From assembly GCA_965224235.1 (NCBI GenBank), contig CBDCYP010000002.1:620001-684000 (forward strand): a stretch of 64,000 bases of DNA. Reading direction: 5' to 3'. This stretch comes from G958295935 sp965224235 (GTDB lineage Bacteria; Chloroflexota; Dehalococcoidia; Lucifugimonadales; Lucifugimonadaceae). This document shows, piece after piece, positions 53,383 through 63,700 of the stretch. The position numbers were made by a program, and so were the translations under genes. The notes below the pieces were generated by a model. That model saw only the letters and a program-made list of their open reading frames with translations, made no database searches and was not told the origin of the DNA. The first letter of the stretch is position 1. Each line of letters begins with the position of its first letter.

Positions 53383-53400
53383 GCGCGGCGACTGCCGCGC
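53383..53400. promoter_or_regulatory. GC-rich hairpin just upstream of the citrate synthase gene
   Basis: GCGCGGC (53383-53389) and GCCGCGC (53394-53400) form a 7-bp stem with a 4-base loop, 15 bp before the gltA start. It may be a thrS terminator lacking a U-run or a 5' leader structure. The rest of 53401-53634 shows nothing else I can name. Confidence 0.3.
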
Positions 53401-53634
53401 GCATACTCCAAAGTGGCCGCCTACGCCAAATTTTACCGGAACACCGGGAATGACACTAACGATCGGAACGATAACGGGGAGATACTCTAGATTTCCTGAG
53501 TTTCTTACCCGTGCATACCGTCCAATCCAGAGCGCGCGACAACGCAAATTGCAGCGTTCCCGGAGCACCGTTACACTAGCATCGCGCCGACTTACCGTCA
53601 ACATTGGCGCAATCTCGCGCCAAACTCGCGAAGG

Positions 53635-55434
53635 CTATGTCCTTGACCTCGTTCGAACCTCTTCGGCGATGTGCTCAGTGAACGCGTCCACTGGGCGCGC
53701 GCCAAGGTTGCCCCCGGTCCGCGTGCGCACGGCCACCGCGCCGGCCTCTTCTTCACGATCTCCGATTACCAGCATGTAGGGCACCTTCTGCAGCTGGGCG
53801 CGGCGAATCTTGGCGTTCATGCGGTCGCCCGAGTCGTCCACGACGGCCCGGATCCCGGCCGCTTTCAGGCTGTTAAGCACGGAAGAGGCGTAGTCAAGGT
53901 GGCGGTCCGTGATGGGAACTATCGTCGCCTGCACGGGCGCGAGCCAGACGGGAAACGCCCCAGCCAGGTGCTCGATGAGCACGCCAAGGAATCGTTCCAT
54001 CGAGCCTAGCATGGCGCGGTGGATCATCACCGGCCGCTCCCGGCCGCCCTCGGCGTTCACGTATTCCAGGTCGAACCGCTCAGGTTGATTGAAGTCGACC
54101 TGAACCGTGCCGAGTTGCCACTCTCTGCCCAGTGCATCGGGAACGAACATGTCGATCTTCGGACCGTAAAACGCCCCTTCGCCCTCAGCTTCCTCGTGGT
54201 TCAGCGCTCGCTCCCCAAGCACCAACTTCAGGGCCGATTCCGCCTTGTCCCACTGCTCATCGGACCCGACCCGCTTTTCGGGGCGCAGCGACAGTATGTA
54301 GCGGGTGTCATCGAAGCCAAACACCCCGTAGCTCTCGATGAGCATGTCGATGAAGCCGTTCACCTCGTCGGCGATCTGATCCTCGCGGCAGAAAATGTGT
54401 GCGTCGTCCTGCGAAAACGACCTGACACGCGTCAGGCCCTGAGTCACGCCGGACAACTCGTAACGGTGCAGCCGCCCGAAGTCGGCGTAGCGGATAGGCA
54501 GGTCGCGATACGAGTGGAGGCCCTTCGAGTACATGACGGCATGGGACGGGCAGTTCATCGGCTTGACGCCGTACTCCTGCTCGTCGATCTCCAACATGTA
54601 CATGTGTTCGAGATAGTTGTCGTAGTGGCCGGAGGTCTTGAACAGGCCCGTTTTGAATATCTGCGGCGTCACCACCTCCTCATACCCATAGCGGCCATAG
54701 AGATCGCGCATGTAATCGGTCAGGGCGTTGTACACGAACGCGCCCTTTGGCAGGAAGAACGGGTTCGCAGGCGCTACCGGGTCGAAGAAGAAAAGCTCCA
54801 GTTCCCGCCCCAGCTTGCGATGGTCCCTCTTTTCGGCCTCTTCCCGCCGGTTAAGATGTGCCCGCAATGATTTCCGGGACTCCCAGGCCGTGCCGTAGAT
54901 GCGTTGCAGCATCGGGTTGGCCTCGCTGCCCCGCCAGTACGCGCCCGCCGAACTCAGGAGCCTGAACGCGCTGATCTCGCCGGTCGAAGCGACGTGGCCG
55001 CCCCGGCACAGATCATCGAAGTCGCCGTGACTGCAAAACGACAACCGTTCGCCTTCTGGAATACCGTCGATGATCTCCTGCTTATACGGGTTATCGCCGA
55101 CCAGCCTCCGTGCCTCTTCGCGGTCTACCTCCCGCTCCACGAACGGCTTGTTCGCCTTGACCGATTCACGCATTAGCCCCTCGATTCGTTCGAGGTCAAC
55201 GGGGGTGAACGGCTCGGCGACGTCGAAGTCGTAGTAGAAGCCGTCGTCTGTCGGAGGACCGATCGTCAGCTTGGCCTCGGGGAAGATCTCCAGCACCGCC
55301 TCGGCCAGCACGTGGGCCGCCGAGTGCCGCATGCGGCCAAGCAGGTCGGCCTGTTCTTCGGGAGTGAGATCGCGAAAGCGCCTTTTCCTGCGCTCGCCGG
55401 AGGGTGGTCCTTCGGGTGTTATTTTCTCTGTCAT
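53635..55434 (-). CDS. thrS: Threonyl-tRNA synthetase lacking the TGS domain
   Basis: 599 residues from ATG 55434. Charges tRNA-Thr and edits Ser-tRNA. The usual N-terminal TGS domain of about 60 residues is absent: after ~35 charged residues the editing domain begins directly at MRHSAAHVLAEAVLEIFPEA (HxxxH) and ends with LSFCSHGDFDDLCRGGHVAS. Catalytic class II core: FFLPKGAFVYNALTDYMRDL, YGYEEVVTPQIFKTGLFKTS, MNCPSHAVMYSKGLHSYRDL (zinc Cys), FGRLHRYELSGVTQGLTRVR, FSQDDAHIFCREDQI, MIHRAMLGSMERFLGVLIEH; anticodon-binding domain from about 500. No T-box is seen upstream. Confidence 0.95.
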   Translation of the reverse strand: MTEKITPEGPPSGERRKRRFRDLTPEEQADLLGRMRHSAAHVLAEAVLEIFPEAKLTIGPPTDDGFYYDFDVAEPFTPVDLERIEGLMRESVKANKPFVEREVDREEARRLVGDNPYKQEIIDGIPEGERLSFCSHGDFDDLCRGGHVASTGEISAFRLLSSAGAYWRGSEANPMLQRIYGTAWESRKSLRAHLNRREEAEKRDHRKLGRELELFFFDPVAPANPFFLPKGAFVYNALTDYMRDLYGRYGYEEVVTPQIFKTGLFKTSGHYDNYLEHMYMLEIDEQEYGVKPMNCPSHAVMYSKGLHSYRDLPIRYADFGRLHRYELSGVTQGLTRVRSFSQDDAHIFCREDQIADEVNGFIDMLIESYGVFGFDDTRYILSLRPEKRVGSDEQWDKAESALKLVLGERALNHEEAEGEGAFYGPKIDMFVPDALGREWQLGTVQVDFNQPERFDLEYVNAEGGRERPVMIHRAMLGSMERFLGVLIEHLAGAFPVWLAPVQATIVPITDRHLDYASSVLNSLKAAGIRAVVDDSGDRMNAKIRRAQLQKVPYMLVIGDREEEAGAVAVRTRTGGNLGARPVDAFTEHIAEEVRTRSRT

Positions 55435-55705
55435 TTCACCAATTTCATGTGTGCGACTTATCTGATGTGAGGGATCGGCGGAGGCTGCGGCGCGCTCGTT
55501 GCGTCGAAGCGGGGAGGGACTCGAAACGCCCGGCAACGCGGCCACATCATGGCGCTCGCCGCGGGGATGGCCAGGGACGGAACGTGAGGCCCCGCCACCT
55601 AATTCAGGTTAAAGGCGCGGGCGGGAAGGTAAAGGTCAGGCCCGCGCCATCATAGTGAGGGTATCGCGCCGCGCTGGGTCGCCCTCACACTGGATGTCTC
55701 TCGTT

Positions 55706-55840
55706 CGTCGAGCCTTCATATCAAAGTACGGCCATTATGGCCGCGTGTGTCGTGGAGCCTTCATATCGACATCTGGCCAGTCCGGCCGCGTGTGTCGTCG
55801 AGCCTTCATATCGAAATCTGGCCAGTCCGGCCGCGTGTGT
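55706..55840 (+). repeat. Three tandem 45-bp repeats in the thrS-cas9 gap
   Basis: Units start at 55706, 55751 and 55796, each beginning CGT(C/G)GAGCCTTCATATC and ending GGCCGCGTGTGT. Copies 2 and 3 differ at only two bases; copy 1 is more diverged in its middle. As 45 is a multiple of three, all frames stay open, but I see no real gene. Each unit contains a GGCC..GGCC palindromic core (GGCCAGTCCGGCC). Upstream of a CRISPR locus, but no match to the CRISPR repeat. Confidence 0.85.
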
Positions 55841-56053
55841 TAAGCGGTTGGCGACACGCACTTCGGCATCGCCCTGCCGCACATCCCGGATCGCATTCGC
55901 CGCCAAGGCTCAATTCTATTCAGCATCGTCCCCCGCTTCAACACACCCCTTCAGCCCGTACACACCGCACCCTGCCCTTCTGTCACCAAGAAGGGATAAC
56001 CCCGGCTGCCCCGGCCGCTATGGGTACGGACAGGCGCACCTCATCGGGACGCG

Positions 56054-56078
56054 AAAAGGGCAGACCGTAGCCTGCCCT
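56054..56078 (-). terminator. Intrinsic-type terminator for a leftward transcript
   Basis: On the minus strand AGGGCAG and CTGCCCT form a 7-bp stem with an 8-base loop, followed by TTTT. A leftward terminator here would end a short RNA starting near 56170-56220, because no minus-strand gene lies between this point and cas9. See the anti-repeat entry. Confidence 0.55.
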
Positions 56079-56141
56079 CTCATTTTGTGCCATAAAGGCT
56101 TGTTAACGGCTGGCAAGATCGCAATGCGACACCTGCCTTAA

Positions 56142-56167
56142 AGCCCCCGATCTCCCATCGGACAAAC
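56142..56167. ncRNA. CRISPR anti-repeat; probable tracrRNA locus
   Basis: Bases 56142-56161 (AGCCCCCGATCTCCCATCGG) are the exact reverse complement of 20 bases of the CRISPR repeat, followed by AC then AAAC (56164-56167). If crRNAs come from the plus strand, this plus-strand RNA would pair as GUUU:AAAC lower stem, an AA/AC bulge, then a 20-bp upper stem: the classic tracrRNA geometry. A short CGTC...GACG hairpin follows. Against it, the best terminator (56054-56078) serves the opposite strand. Strand therefore left open; full RNA ends are not determined. Confidence 0.7.
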
Positions 56168-56233
56168 CGTCTTGCCTATCGACGCCCGTATCGTACCATA
56201 ACGTCGTTAAATGCAGCAACGGAGATGGCAGAT

Positions 56234-59200
56234 ATGACAGAAGCAAATGCCGCGAAGTACAGATTGGGCCTGGATATAGGCACGAACTCCATCGGGTGGG
56301 CCGCGGTAAGTCTCGACGGGAAAGAAAACCCTTGCCGCGTCCTCGACATGGGCGTTCGCATCTTTTCCGACGGCCGCAATCCACAGGACGGTTCCTCAAA
56401 TGCCGTAAAACGCCGAATCCCGCGCGGCCAGCGAAAGCGGCGCGATCGCTATCTCAAACGGCGTACTGAATTAATCGAGAGGTTCACTGAATACGTCTTG
56501 ATGCCGCGTGGCGCCGACGCGCGTAAGGCCCTTGCCGCCGATCTCGATCCCTACGAACTAAGGGAGAAGGCGTTGGACTGCCCTCTTGAGCCGTACGAAC
56601 TGGGGCGCGCGCTTTTTCACCTCGACCAAAGGCGGGGGTTCAAGTCGAATCGCAAGGCGAGAGGCGAAGATGAAGGCGAGGCGAAGAAGACACGCGGGCA
56701 GATAGACGAGCTACGCAGCCGCATAAACGAAAGCGGGGCGCGGACACTCGGTGAATTCCTCGCCCGGCGACGGAAGAAGAGCAAGTCGGTTCGTGCCCGG
56801 CCTGAATCCGGTCTTTACCCCGACCGCGCCATGTACGAATCCGAGTTCGACGCTATTCGCCAGGCTCAAGAGCCCCACCATTCGCTCAACGTCGAAGAGT
56901 GGGACGCTATAAGAAGCACCATCTTTTTCCAGCGGCCCCTCGAGCCTGTAGACCCGGGATGGTGTCTATTTGAACGGGGTGAACCGCGGGCGCCGAGGGC
57001 CCTGCCCGTCGCGCAGGAGTGCCGCATCCTTCAGGAAGTCAACAACCTCAGATTGCATGATGGATTCGAACCGGAACGGCTGCTTAACGAAAAAGAAAGA
57101 TCTCGTGTCCTTGAGCGATTGCAGTCCGGCAAAGACATCGACCTCGAAAAGCCGACAAAGGGTCTTGGTCTGCCACCGGGGGCGACGTTCAACCTCGCTC
57201 GCGGCGGCCGCAAGAAGCTAAAGGGCGACGAGGTTACGACTAGGTTGGCAAAAGACGGACTGTTCGGCAAGGGTTGGTTGTCCCTGTCTCTTGAGAAACG
57301 CAACGAGATCGCAAAAATCCTGCTTGAAACCGAAGAGCCTGAGACCGTCCGCAAAAGGGTCATACAGGACTGGGGTTTAAGCGACGAACAGGCCGTCGCC
57401 GTCGCCTTGGTTGTGCTACCGAGCGGCTACGGGAATCTTAGTGAAAAGGCCATCGGCAATCTCCTTCCGCACCTCGAGAGGGGGTGCGTCTATTCGGACG
57501 CCGTTCAGGAAGCAGGATACCGCCACCACTCCGACTTCCGTGACGGCGAGGTTCACGAGCGTCTGCCCTACTATGGTGAGGTGCTCGAGCGTGACGTGGT
57601 CGGCGCGGACCCTACGAAGAACCCTGAGATCGACGGCGAGGTTGCCAGATACGGCAGGATTGGCAACCCCACGGTCCATATCGGCCTGAACCAAATAAGA
57701 CGCGTGGTAAACCGAATTACTGCGCAGCATGGAAAGCCACGCGAGATAGTCGTCGAGTTGGCGCGGGAGTTGAAGTGGAACGCCAGGCAGCGGCAGGATT
57801 ATGAACGGAAGCAGCGCAAGGGAGGGGAGGACAACAAACGTCTTACTGAGTGCTTGGAGTCGGCTGAGGAAGCGCCGTCAGCAGGCACTCTTCGAAAGTT
57901 GAGGCTGTGGGAGGAACAGGGCAGCGTCTGCCCGTACACGGGGAAGATTCTCTCATTCGAAATGGTGGTGTCCGATCAGACACAGGTCGATCACATCCTC
58001 CCATTCGGTCGCACCCTGGACAATTCGATGTCGAACAAGGTCGTTTGCGTTGCCGGCAGCAACCAGATCAAGAGAAACCAGTCACCTTACGAAGCGTTCG
58101 GTCATAACCCTCCAGACTACGACTACCATGCCATTCTCAGTCGGGCAGACAAGTTACCCCCAAATAAAAACTGGCGGTTCAAAACTGACGCCATGGAGCG
58201 ATTCAAAGACGAATCCGGGTTTCTCGACCGGCAGCTCAATGAGACTGCTTATCTTTCCCGCACGGCTCGCACGTACCTGGCTCACCTGTACGACGAGAAG
58301 ACCGAGGGTACTTTTCGAGTGCGCGTAATCCCGGGCCGAATGACCGCGTTGCTCAGGCGAGGATGGGGGCTCGAAGGGATACTCCGGGAGTTGAAAGACG
58401 GCGAGATGCCGGGCAAGCAGCGCGATGACCACCGTCACCACGCAATAGACGCATTCGTTGTGGCGAACACGACCCAGGGGTTGCTGCAACAATTCGCGCT
58501 TGCCGCAGGTTCCGACAATGACGTCACCGAACGGCTCGCCAGCCTTGCGCCACCGCCATGGGAGGACTTTTGCCGGAACCAGTTAAAACCGTTCCTGAAC
58601 CGCATGGTGGTATCCCATAAGCCGGACCATGGAACTCGCAACGTCCGCGGAAAGACAACCGGTCAGTTGCACAACGAGACCGCTTATGGATTGGTTGAAC
58701 TGTCCGAGGACGGACCATCCAAGGTCGTGGTCCGCAAACGCTTGGCGGACTTAAACTTAAACAGACCGGAGAAGAATGACTTGGACGCGGTACGGGATCC
58801 GGCTTTGAAGCACGCGTTGACACTGATGTGGAATCAGGTCGCGGCCGAAGGTGGGAAAGTGGCGGATTTTGCGTTGCGGGCCGAACGCGATGGCGTGTTG
58901 CTAAACGGCAGACGCCAGCACGTGAAACGCGTTCGAATGGTCAACACACAGCGCGTTATTCCCGTCAGGGACAAGGCAGGGAAAGCCTACAAGGGCTATA
59001 AGCCAGACAGCAATGAATTCGCCGACATCTGGCAGACTCGGGACGGCAGGTGGAAGATAGTAGTTGTGCCCGTATTCCACGCGAATCAGCCCGTATTCGA
59101 TGTTGAAATGTATCGTCCAACGGACCGCGGCGGAAGGCGGGACCCGACGGCAAGGCGGCTCATTAGACTGCATAAGGGCGACATGGGCGCCCTGGGAGAG

Positions 59201-59422
59201 GGAAGCGGACGACGTATCGTAAGGGTAAGGAAATTCAGTCGGGGTTCCGTGGTGCTAGACGATCACAATGAAGCCAACGCAGATGCTCGCGAGCGCAAAA
59301 AGGAACTGAATCGCAGCGAAGGCGTGTATTCGCCCCAAAAGCTTAAACAGCAGGGTTTCCGCAAGATAGGCGTCGATGAGATTGGGCGGGTACTCGACCC
59401 AGGGCCGCCACCAGCGCAGTGA
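56234..59422 (+). CDS. cas9: CRISPR-associated endonuclease Cas9, type II-C
   Basis: About 1062 residues from ATG 56234 (GGAG nine bases upstream; ATG 56225 is also in frame). RNA-guided nuclease cutting both DNA strands. RuvC-I: YRLGLDIGTNSIGWAAV (catalytic Asp near 14). Arg-rich bridge helix: AVKRRIPRGQRKRRDRYLKR. RuvC-II: KPREIVVELARELKW near 503. HNH: TQVDHILPFGRTLDNSMSNK with the His near 586 and later Asn. RuvC-III: RDDHRHHAIDAFVVANT near 732. The C-terminal PAM-interacting region is about 200 residues. Length and absence of csn2 or cas4 give type II-C. Its stop overlaps the cas1 start by 4 bases (GTGA). Confidence 0.97.
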   Translation: MTEANAAKYRLGLDIGTNSIGWAAVSLDGKENPCRVLDMGVRIFSDGRNPQDGSSNAVKRRIPRGQRKRRDRYLKRRTELIERFTEYVLMPRGADARKALAADLDPYELREKALDCPLEPYELGRALFHLDQRRGFKSNRKARGEDEGEAKKTRGQIDELRSRINESGARTLGEFLARRRKKSKSVRARPESGLYPDRAMYESEFDAIRQAQEPHHSLNVEEWDAIRSTIFFQRPLEPVDPGWCLFERGEPRAPRALPVAQECRILQEVNNLRLHDGFEPERLLNEKERSRVLERLQSGKDIDLEKPTKGLGLPPGATFNLARGGRKKLKGDEVTTRLAKDGLFGKGWLSLSLEKRNEIAKILLETEEPETVRKRVIQDWGLSDEQAVAVALVVLPSGYGNLSEKAIGNLLPHLERGCVYSDAVQEAGYRHHSDFRDGEVHERLPYYGEVLERDVVGADPTKNPEIDGEVARYGRIGNPTVHIGLNQIRRVVNRITAQHGKPREIVVELARELKWNARQRQDYERKQRKGGEDNKRLTECLESAEEAPSAGTLRKLRLWEEQGSVCPYTGKILSFEMVVSDQTQVDHILPFGRTLDNSMSNKVVCVAGSNQIKRNQSPYEAFGHNPPDYDYHAILSRADKLPPNKNWRFKTDAMERFKDESGFLDRQLNETAYLSRTARTYLAHLYDEKTEGTFRVRVIPGRMTALLRRGWGLEGILRELKDGEMPGKQRDDHRHHAIDAFVVANTTQGLLQQFALAAGSDNDVTERLASLAPPPWEDFCRNQLKPFLNRMVVSHKPDHGTRNVRGKTTGQLHNETAYGLVELSEDGPSKVVVRKRLADLNLNRPEKNDLDAVRDPALKHALTLMWNQVAAEGGKVADFALRAERDGVLLNGRRQHVKRVRMVNTQRVIPVRDKAGKAYKGYKPDSNEFADIWQTRDGRWKIVVVPVFHANQPVFDVEMYRPTDRGGRRDPTARRLIRLHKGDMGALGEGSGRRIVRVRKFSRGSVVLDDHNEANADARERKKELNRSEGVYSPQKLKQQGFRKIGVDEIGRVLDPGPPPAQ

Positions 59423-60330
59423 TCGGACGCGTCATAGAAGTCGCGAGCGAGGGTCGCCATCTGGCGCGTTCACGCGGCTTCATGACTGTGTCGGGAGACG
59501 ATGGCGAGGTCGGCCGGATTCCACTCGACGACATCGGAGTTCTTCTTTGCAACGCACGCGGCCTCACCTACTCCAATGGCCTCATGACGGAGTTGGCCCG
59601 GCGGGGCGCAACCGTTGTGCTGTGCGGGTCCAACTACCTCCCCGTAGCGTGGCTATGGCCGCTGGAAGGGCACCACGTACAGGCTCTGCGCATGCGCCAT
59701 CAGCTGGAGGCGTCGAGGCCGCTTTTCAAGCGACTATGGCAGGCCGTAGTCAGGGCCAAGATCGATCAGCAGAAGTACACGCTTGAACTGCTCCAACTGC
59801 CAACCGAGGGGTTTGACGCTTTGGCGCGAAGGGTCAAGTCAGGCGACCCGGAAAACGTCGAGGCCCAGGCGGCGCGCCGTTATTGGCCCCTGCTATTCGG
59901 AAGTGATTTCCGTCGGAACAGATTTGGCGGCGGCCCAAACCCGTTCCTGAACTACGGCTACACGGTGCTCAGGGCCGCGGTCGCTCGGGCAGTCGTGGCG
60001 ACCGGATTGCACCCTTCGGTCGGCATTCATCACAGCAATCGCGCAAACTCCATGTGTCTGGTTGACGACCTCATGGAGCCATTCAGACCCTTTGTGGACC
60101 ACAGGGCAGTCCAACTCGTCAGAGAAGGATGTGAGGAACTGTCCACCGACTCGAAAAGCGTGCTGTCCGGGGTTCTCACCGCAGACTTGACCTCGCAGAG
60201 AGGGACAACACCGCTCCAAACTTGCATTGAGCGATCGGCCCAATCGATCGCAAAATCATTCGAGAGTGGCAAGCCGGACTACATTCCCCCCGGGCGGCCT
60301 CTCACGAGCTTTGTTGAGGCGGGGGGTTAG
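59419..60330 (+). CDS. cas1: CRISPR-associated integrase Cas1
   Basis: 303 residues, GTG start overlapping the Cas9 stop. Cas1 with Cas2 inserts new spacers at the leader end. MIGRVIEVASEGRHLARSRG and PLDDIGVLLCNARGLTYSNG form the N-terminal beta domain; the C-terminal helical domain has metal ligands: the Glu in NVEAQAARRYWPLLFG (near 142), His in TGLHPSVGIHHSNRANSM (near 200), and Asp/Glu in LVDDLMEPFRPFVDHRAV. NPFLNYGYTVLRAAVARAVV is typical. Type II Cas1 size. Cas2 follows 10 bases after the stop. Confidence 0.96.
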   Translation: MIGRVIEVASEGRHLARSRGFMTVSGDDGEVGRIPLDDIGVLLCNARGLTYSNGLMTELARRGATVVLCGSNYLPVAWLWPLEGHHVQALRMRHQLEASRPLFKRLWQAVVRAKIDQQKYTLELLQLPTEGFDALARRVKSGDPENVEAQAARRYWPLLFGSDFRRNRFGGGPNPFLNYGYTVLRAAVARAVVATGLHPSVGIHHSNRANSMCLVDDLMEPFRPFVDHRAVQLVREGCEELSTDSKSVLSGVLTADLTSQRGTTPLQTCIERSAQSIAKSFESGKPDYIPPGRPLTSFVEAGG

Positions 60331-60340
60331 GAAATGGGCT

Positions 60341-60667
60341 GTGCTCTCCGGTTACAGGCTCATGTGGATGTTGGTGATGTTCGATCTCCCGGTGCTCACG
60401 AAGAGAGAGCGGCGGGAGGCTATGAATTTCCGGAAGTTCCTGTTGGACCAGGGCTTTCACATGTGCCAGTTTTCCGTTTATTTGAGATTCTGCGCCGGAA
60501 AAGAGCAGACGGACGTGTACACCCGCCGGGTCAAGTCAACACTGCCAGGCGGCGGCAACGTCCAGATCTTGTACTTCACTGACAAGCAGTACGAGAACAT
60601 CGTCAGCTTCGACGGCACGAGACGTCTGCCGGCCAACAAAAATCCGGAACAGTTCACGCTATTCTGA
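60341..60667 (+). CDS. cas2: CRISPR-associated protein Cas2
   Basis: 108 residues from GTG 60341 with AGGA eight bases upstream. The start gives MLSGYRLMWMLVMFDLPVLT, the conserved type II-C beginning; a longer open frame from 60227 overlaps cas1 and is not real. Ferredoxin-like fold: catalytic-position Asp in MFDLPV, then REAMNFRKFLLDQGFHMCQF, SVYLRFCAGKEQTDVYTRRV and VQILYFTDKQYENI. It forms the spacer-integration complex with Cas1. Last cas gene before the array; no csn2 or cas4 is present. Confidence 0.95.
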   Translation: MLSGYRLMWMLVMFDLPVLTKRERREAMNFRKFLLDQGFHMCQFSVYLRFCAGKEQTDVYTRRVKSTLPGGGNVQILYFTDKQYENIVSFDGTRRLPANKNPEQFTLF

Positions 60668-60744
60668 ATGCGCCAAGGGTCTTTTTTTGCGGTTTCCGAA
60701 CTTCTTGGCCGAACTCGTTTCCAAGTTGGCCAAAAAGCCGGAGT
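60668..60744. promoter_or_regulatory. Candidate CRISPR leader between cas2 and the first repeat
   Basis: 77 bp, with a run of seven T (about 60682-60688) and a TTGGCC (60705-60710) / GGCCAA (60728-60733) inverted repeat. If the array is transcribed rightward this is where the leader and promoter would be; it is short for a leader. If transcribed leftward it is the trailer. Orientation not proven. Confidence 0.4.
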
Positions 60745-63700
60745 AGTTTAACCGATGGGAGATCGGGGGCTAACCGCAACGGAGATGGCCCAATGCTTGC
60801 CCGACGTGCGAGTTTAACCGATGGGAGATCGGGGGCTAACCGCAACGCCACGTAGTCCTTGCCTTGCCTTGCAGCGAGTTTAACCGATGGGAGATCGGGG
60901 GCTAACCGCAACTAAGCGTCCTCGCGCTCCTTGCGTGCTGCGAGTTTAACCGATGGGAGATCGGGGGCTAACCGCAACATGGGTGATAGCCACGTGAGAC
61001 CTCCTAAAGTTTAACCGATGGGAGATCGGGGGCTAACCGCAACTACGACCGGGAACGGGCCGCCCCCAAGCGATAGTTTAACCGATGGGAGATCGGGGGC
61101 TAACCGCAACTATCTGACCGGGGGGCGCGGTTGGCGGGTAGTTTAACCGATGGGAGATCGGGGGCTAACCGCAACTGTCCCAGACCCCTCCCCTGTGAAC
61201 CTCGGAGTTTAACCGATGGGAGATCGGGGGCTAACCGCAACTACCCGTGCGACTTGTCGCGCCTCAATTCCAGTTTAACCGATGGGAGATCGGGGGCTAA
61301 CCGCAACTAGGTCGTGGTCTTGGTAGTCATGTCGTCAAGTTTAACCGATGGGAGATCGGGGGCTAACCGCAACGTGTACTGTCACCGGCAGAAGTGCGGG
61401 AAAAGTTTAACCGATGGGAGATCGGGGGCTAACCGCAACGGTACAGCCACAGGCAAGGTCAGGAATGGTAGTTTAACCGATGGGAGATCGGGGGCTAACC
61501 GCAACTGAAACCGCGTGGGTGTCGGAACGCAAGGAGTTTAACCGATGGGAGATCGGGGGCTAACCGCAACACAAGATGTTAGCGGCCGCCAAGCTGGCGG
61601 AGTTTAACCGATGGGAGATCGGGGGCTAACCGCAACTCCGCCAGCGACTCTGCGATCCAGTCGTCCAGTTTAACCGATGGGAGATCGGGGGCTAACCGCA
61701 ACAACCAACGTAGGTTATCCTTAACGTTACATAGTTTAACCGATGGGAGATCGGGGGCTAACCGCAACGTGACCGTGTAAGTCAGAGTGTCCCCGTCAAG
61801 TTTAACCGATGGGAGATCGGGGGCTAACCGCAACTGGTTGAGTGGCTTAGCTTGCTCGAGGAGAGTTTAACCGATGGGAGATCGGGGGCTAACCGCAACA
61901 TGGGAGTACCAAACGATAGAGGGGTCGTAGTTTAACCGATGGGAGATCGGGGGCTAACCGCAACTCACCTTGCGCGCTGCTAGTGCCGCGTCGTAGTTTA
62001 ACCGATGGGAGATCGGGGGCTAACCGCAACACTCGCAACAATAATGATTGGAGAATCACAAGTTTAACCGATGGGAGATCGGGGGCTAACCGCAACCGGC
62101 ACTGGCAGCCTACGACGCGCAGACTAAGTTTAACCGATGGGAGATCGGGGGCTAACCGCAACTACGATTTCCGTTTTCACTTTCCTTTAGTAGTTTAACC
62201 GATGGGAGATCGGGGGCTAACCGCAACAGGCGTAGGATACTGGCAGGCAGCGTTAGAAGTTTAACCGATGGGAGATCGGGGGCTAACCGCAACAGGAGAC
62301 CACGGCTTCGGAATCGGCGGCGGAGTTTAACCGATGGGAGATCGGGGGCTAACCGCAACGTGAGTCATAGCCACGTGAGACCTCCTAAGAGTTTAACCGA
62401 TGGGAGATCGGGGGCTAACCGCAACGACCAGCGTCGGCCATATTCACCCGCAAGCAGTTTAACCGATGGGAGATCGGGGGCTAACCGCAACAAGGATCAT
62501 CACACGCACCTGAAGGGGCTGAGTTTAACCGATGGGAGATCGGGGGCTAACCGCAACAGGGTCCCGTTGTTTGTGGTCACTGTGATTAGTTTAACCGATG
62601 GGAGATCGGGGGCTAACCGCAACACGGCCGGGAAGTGGTTCGCTCAGTTCACAAGTTTAACCGATGGGAGATCGGGGGCTAACCGCAACGCACGATGTCG
62701 TCTGCCGTCGTGACTGCCGAGTTTAACCGATGGGAGATCGGGGGCTAACCGCAACTCGTCGAGGAAACGCCAGGCGGATAGCTACAGTTTAACCGATGGG
62801 AGATCGGGGGCTAACCGCAACTAATTATTGCACATGCGCAACGGGTATGTAGTTTAACCGATGGGAGATCGGGGGCTAACCGCAACTAGCCTTGCGTCGA
62901 TGGCCGTGTCCGATGAAGTTTAACCGATGGGAGATCGGGGGCTAACCGCAACATCTCGTCAGCAAGGGCGCGGATAGTGTCAAGTTTAACCGATGGGAGA
63001 TCGGGGGCTAACCGCAACACCTTGCAGCCGTTCGACGTGTCCGGGTTGAGTTTAACCGATGGGAGATCGGGGGCTAACCGCAACTAGACCATACTGTTCG
63101 AGGCGCCCCGTCGTAGTTTAACCGATGGGAGATCGGGGGCTAACCGCAACTCCCGCGGCTCTTCGATGACGGCTCTTCCTAGTTTAACCGATGGGAGATC
63201 GGGGGCTAACCGCAACAGTGGTCTAACCGGCCCTGTGGGGCGCGGTAGTTTAACCGATGGGAGATCGGGGGCTAACCGCAACGGACGTGGGCAACGGCAT
63301 CGTTGGACGCGTAGTTTAACCGATGGGAGATCGGGGGCTAACCGCAACTAATTATTGCACATGCGCAACGGGTATGTAGTTTAACCGATGGGAGATCGGG
63401 GGCTAACCGCAACTAGCCTTGCGTCGATGGCCGTGTCCGATGAAGTTTAACCGATGGGAGATCGGGGGCTAACCGCAACTGCCGAGACTTGCGGGGATAA
63501 TCCGGCCCAAGTTTAACCGATGGGAGATCGGGGGCTAACCGCAACTGAAGTCCTCGCCTTGCCCTGCCAGGCCTCAGTTTAACCGATGGGAGATCGGGGG
63601 CTAACCGCAACGAGACGTGGGCGGGCCTAACTGCCAACTACAGTTTAACCGATGGGAGATCGGGGGCTAACCGCAACTCCCTCGGTATGCTGCCCAGTTC

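Noticed and set aside
55435..55700. Possible T-box leader of thrS
   Set aside because: No AGGGTGGNACCGCG-like T-box sequence on the minus strand; only ordinary GC-rich sequence.
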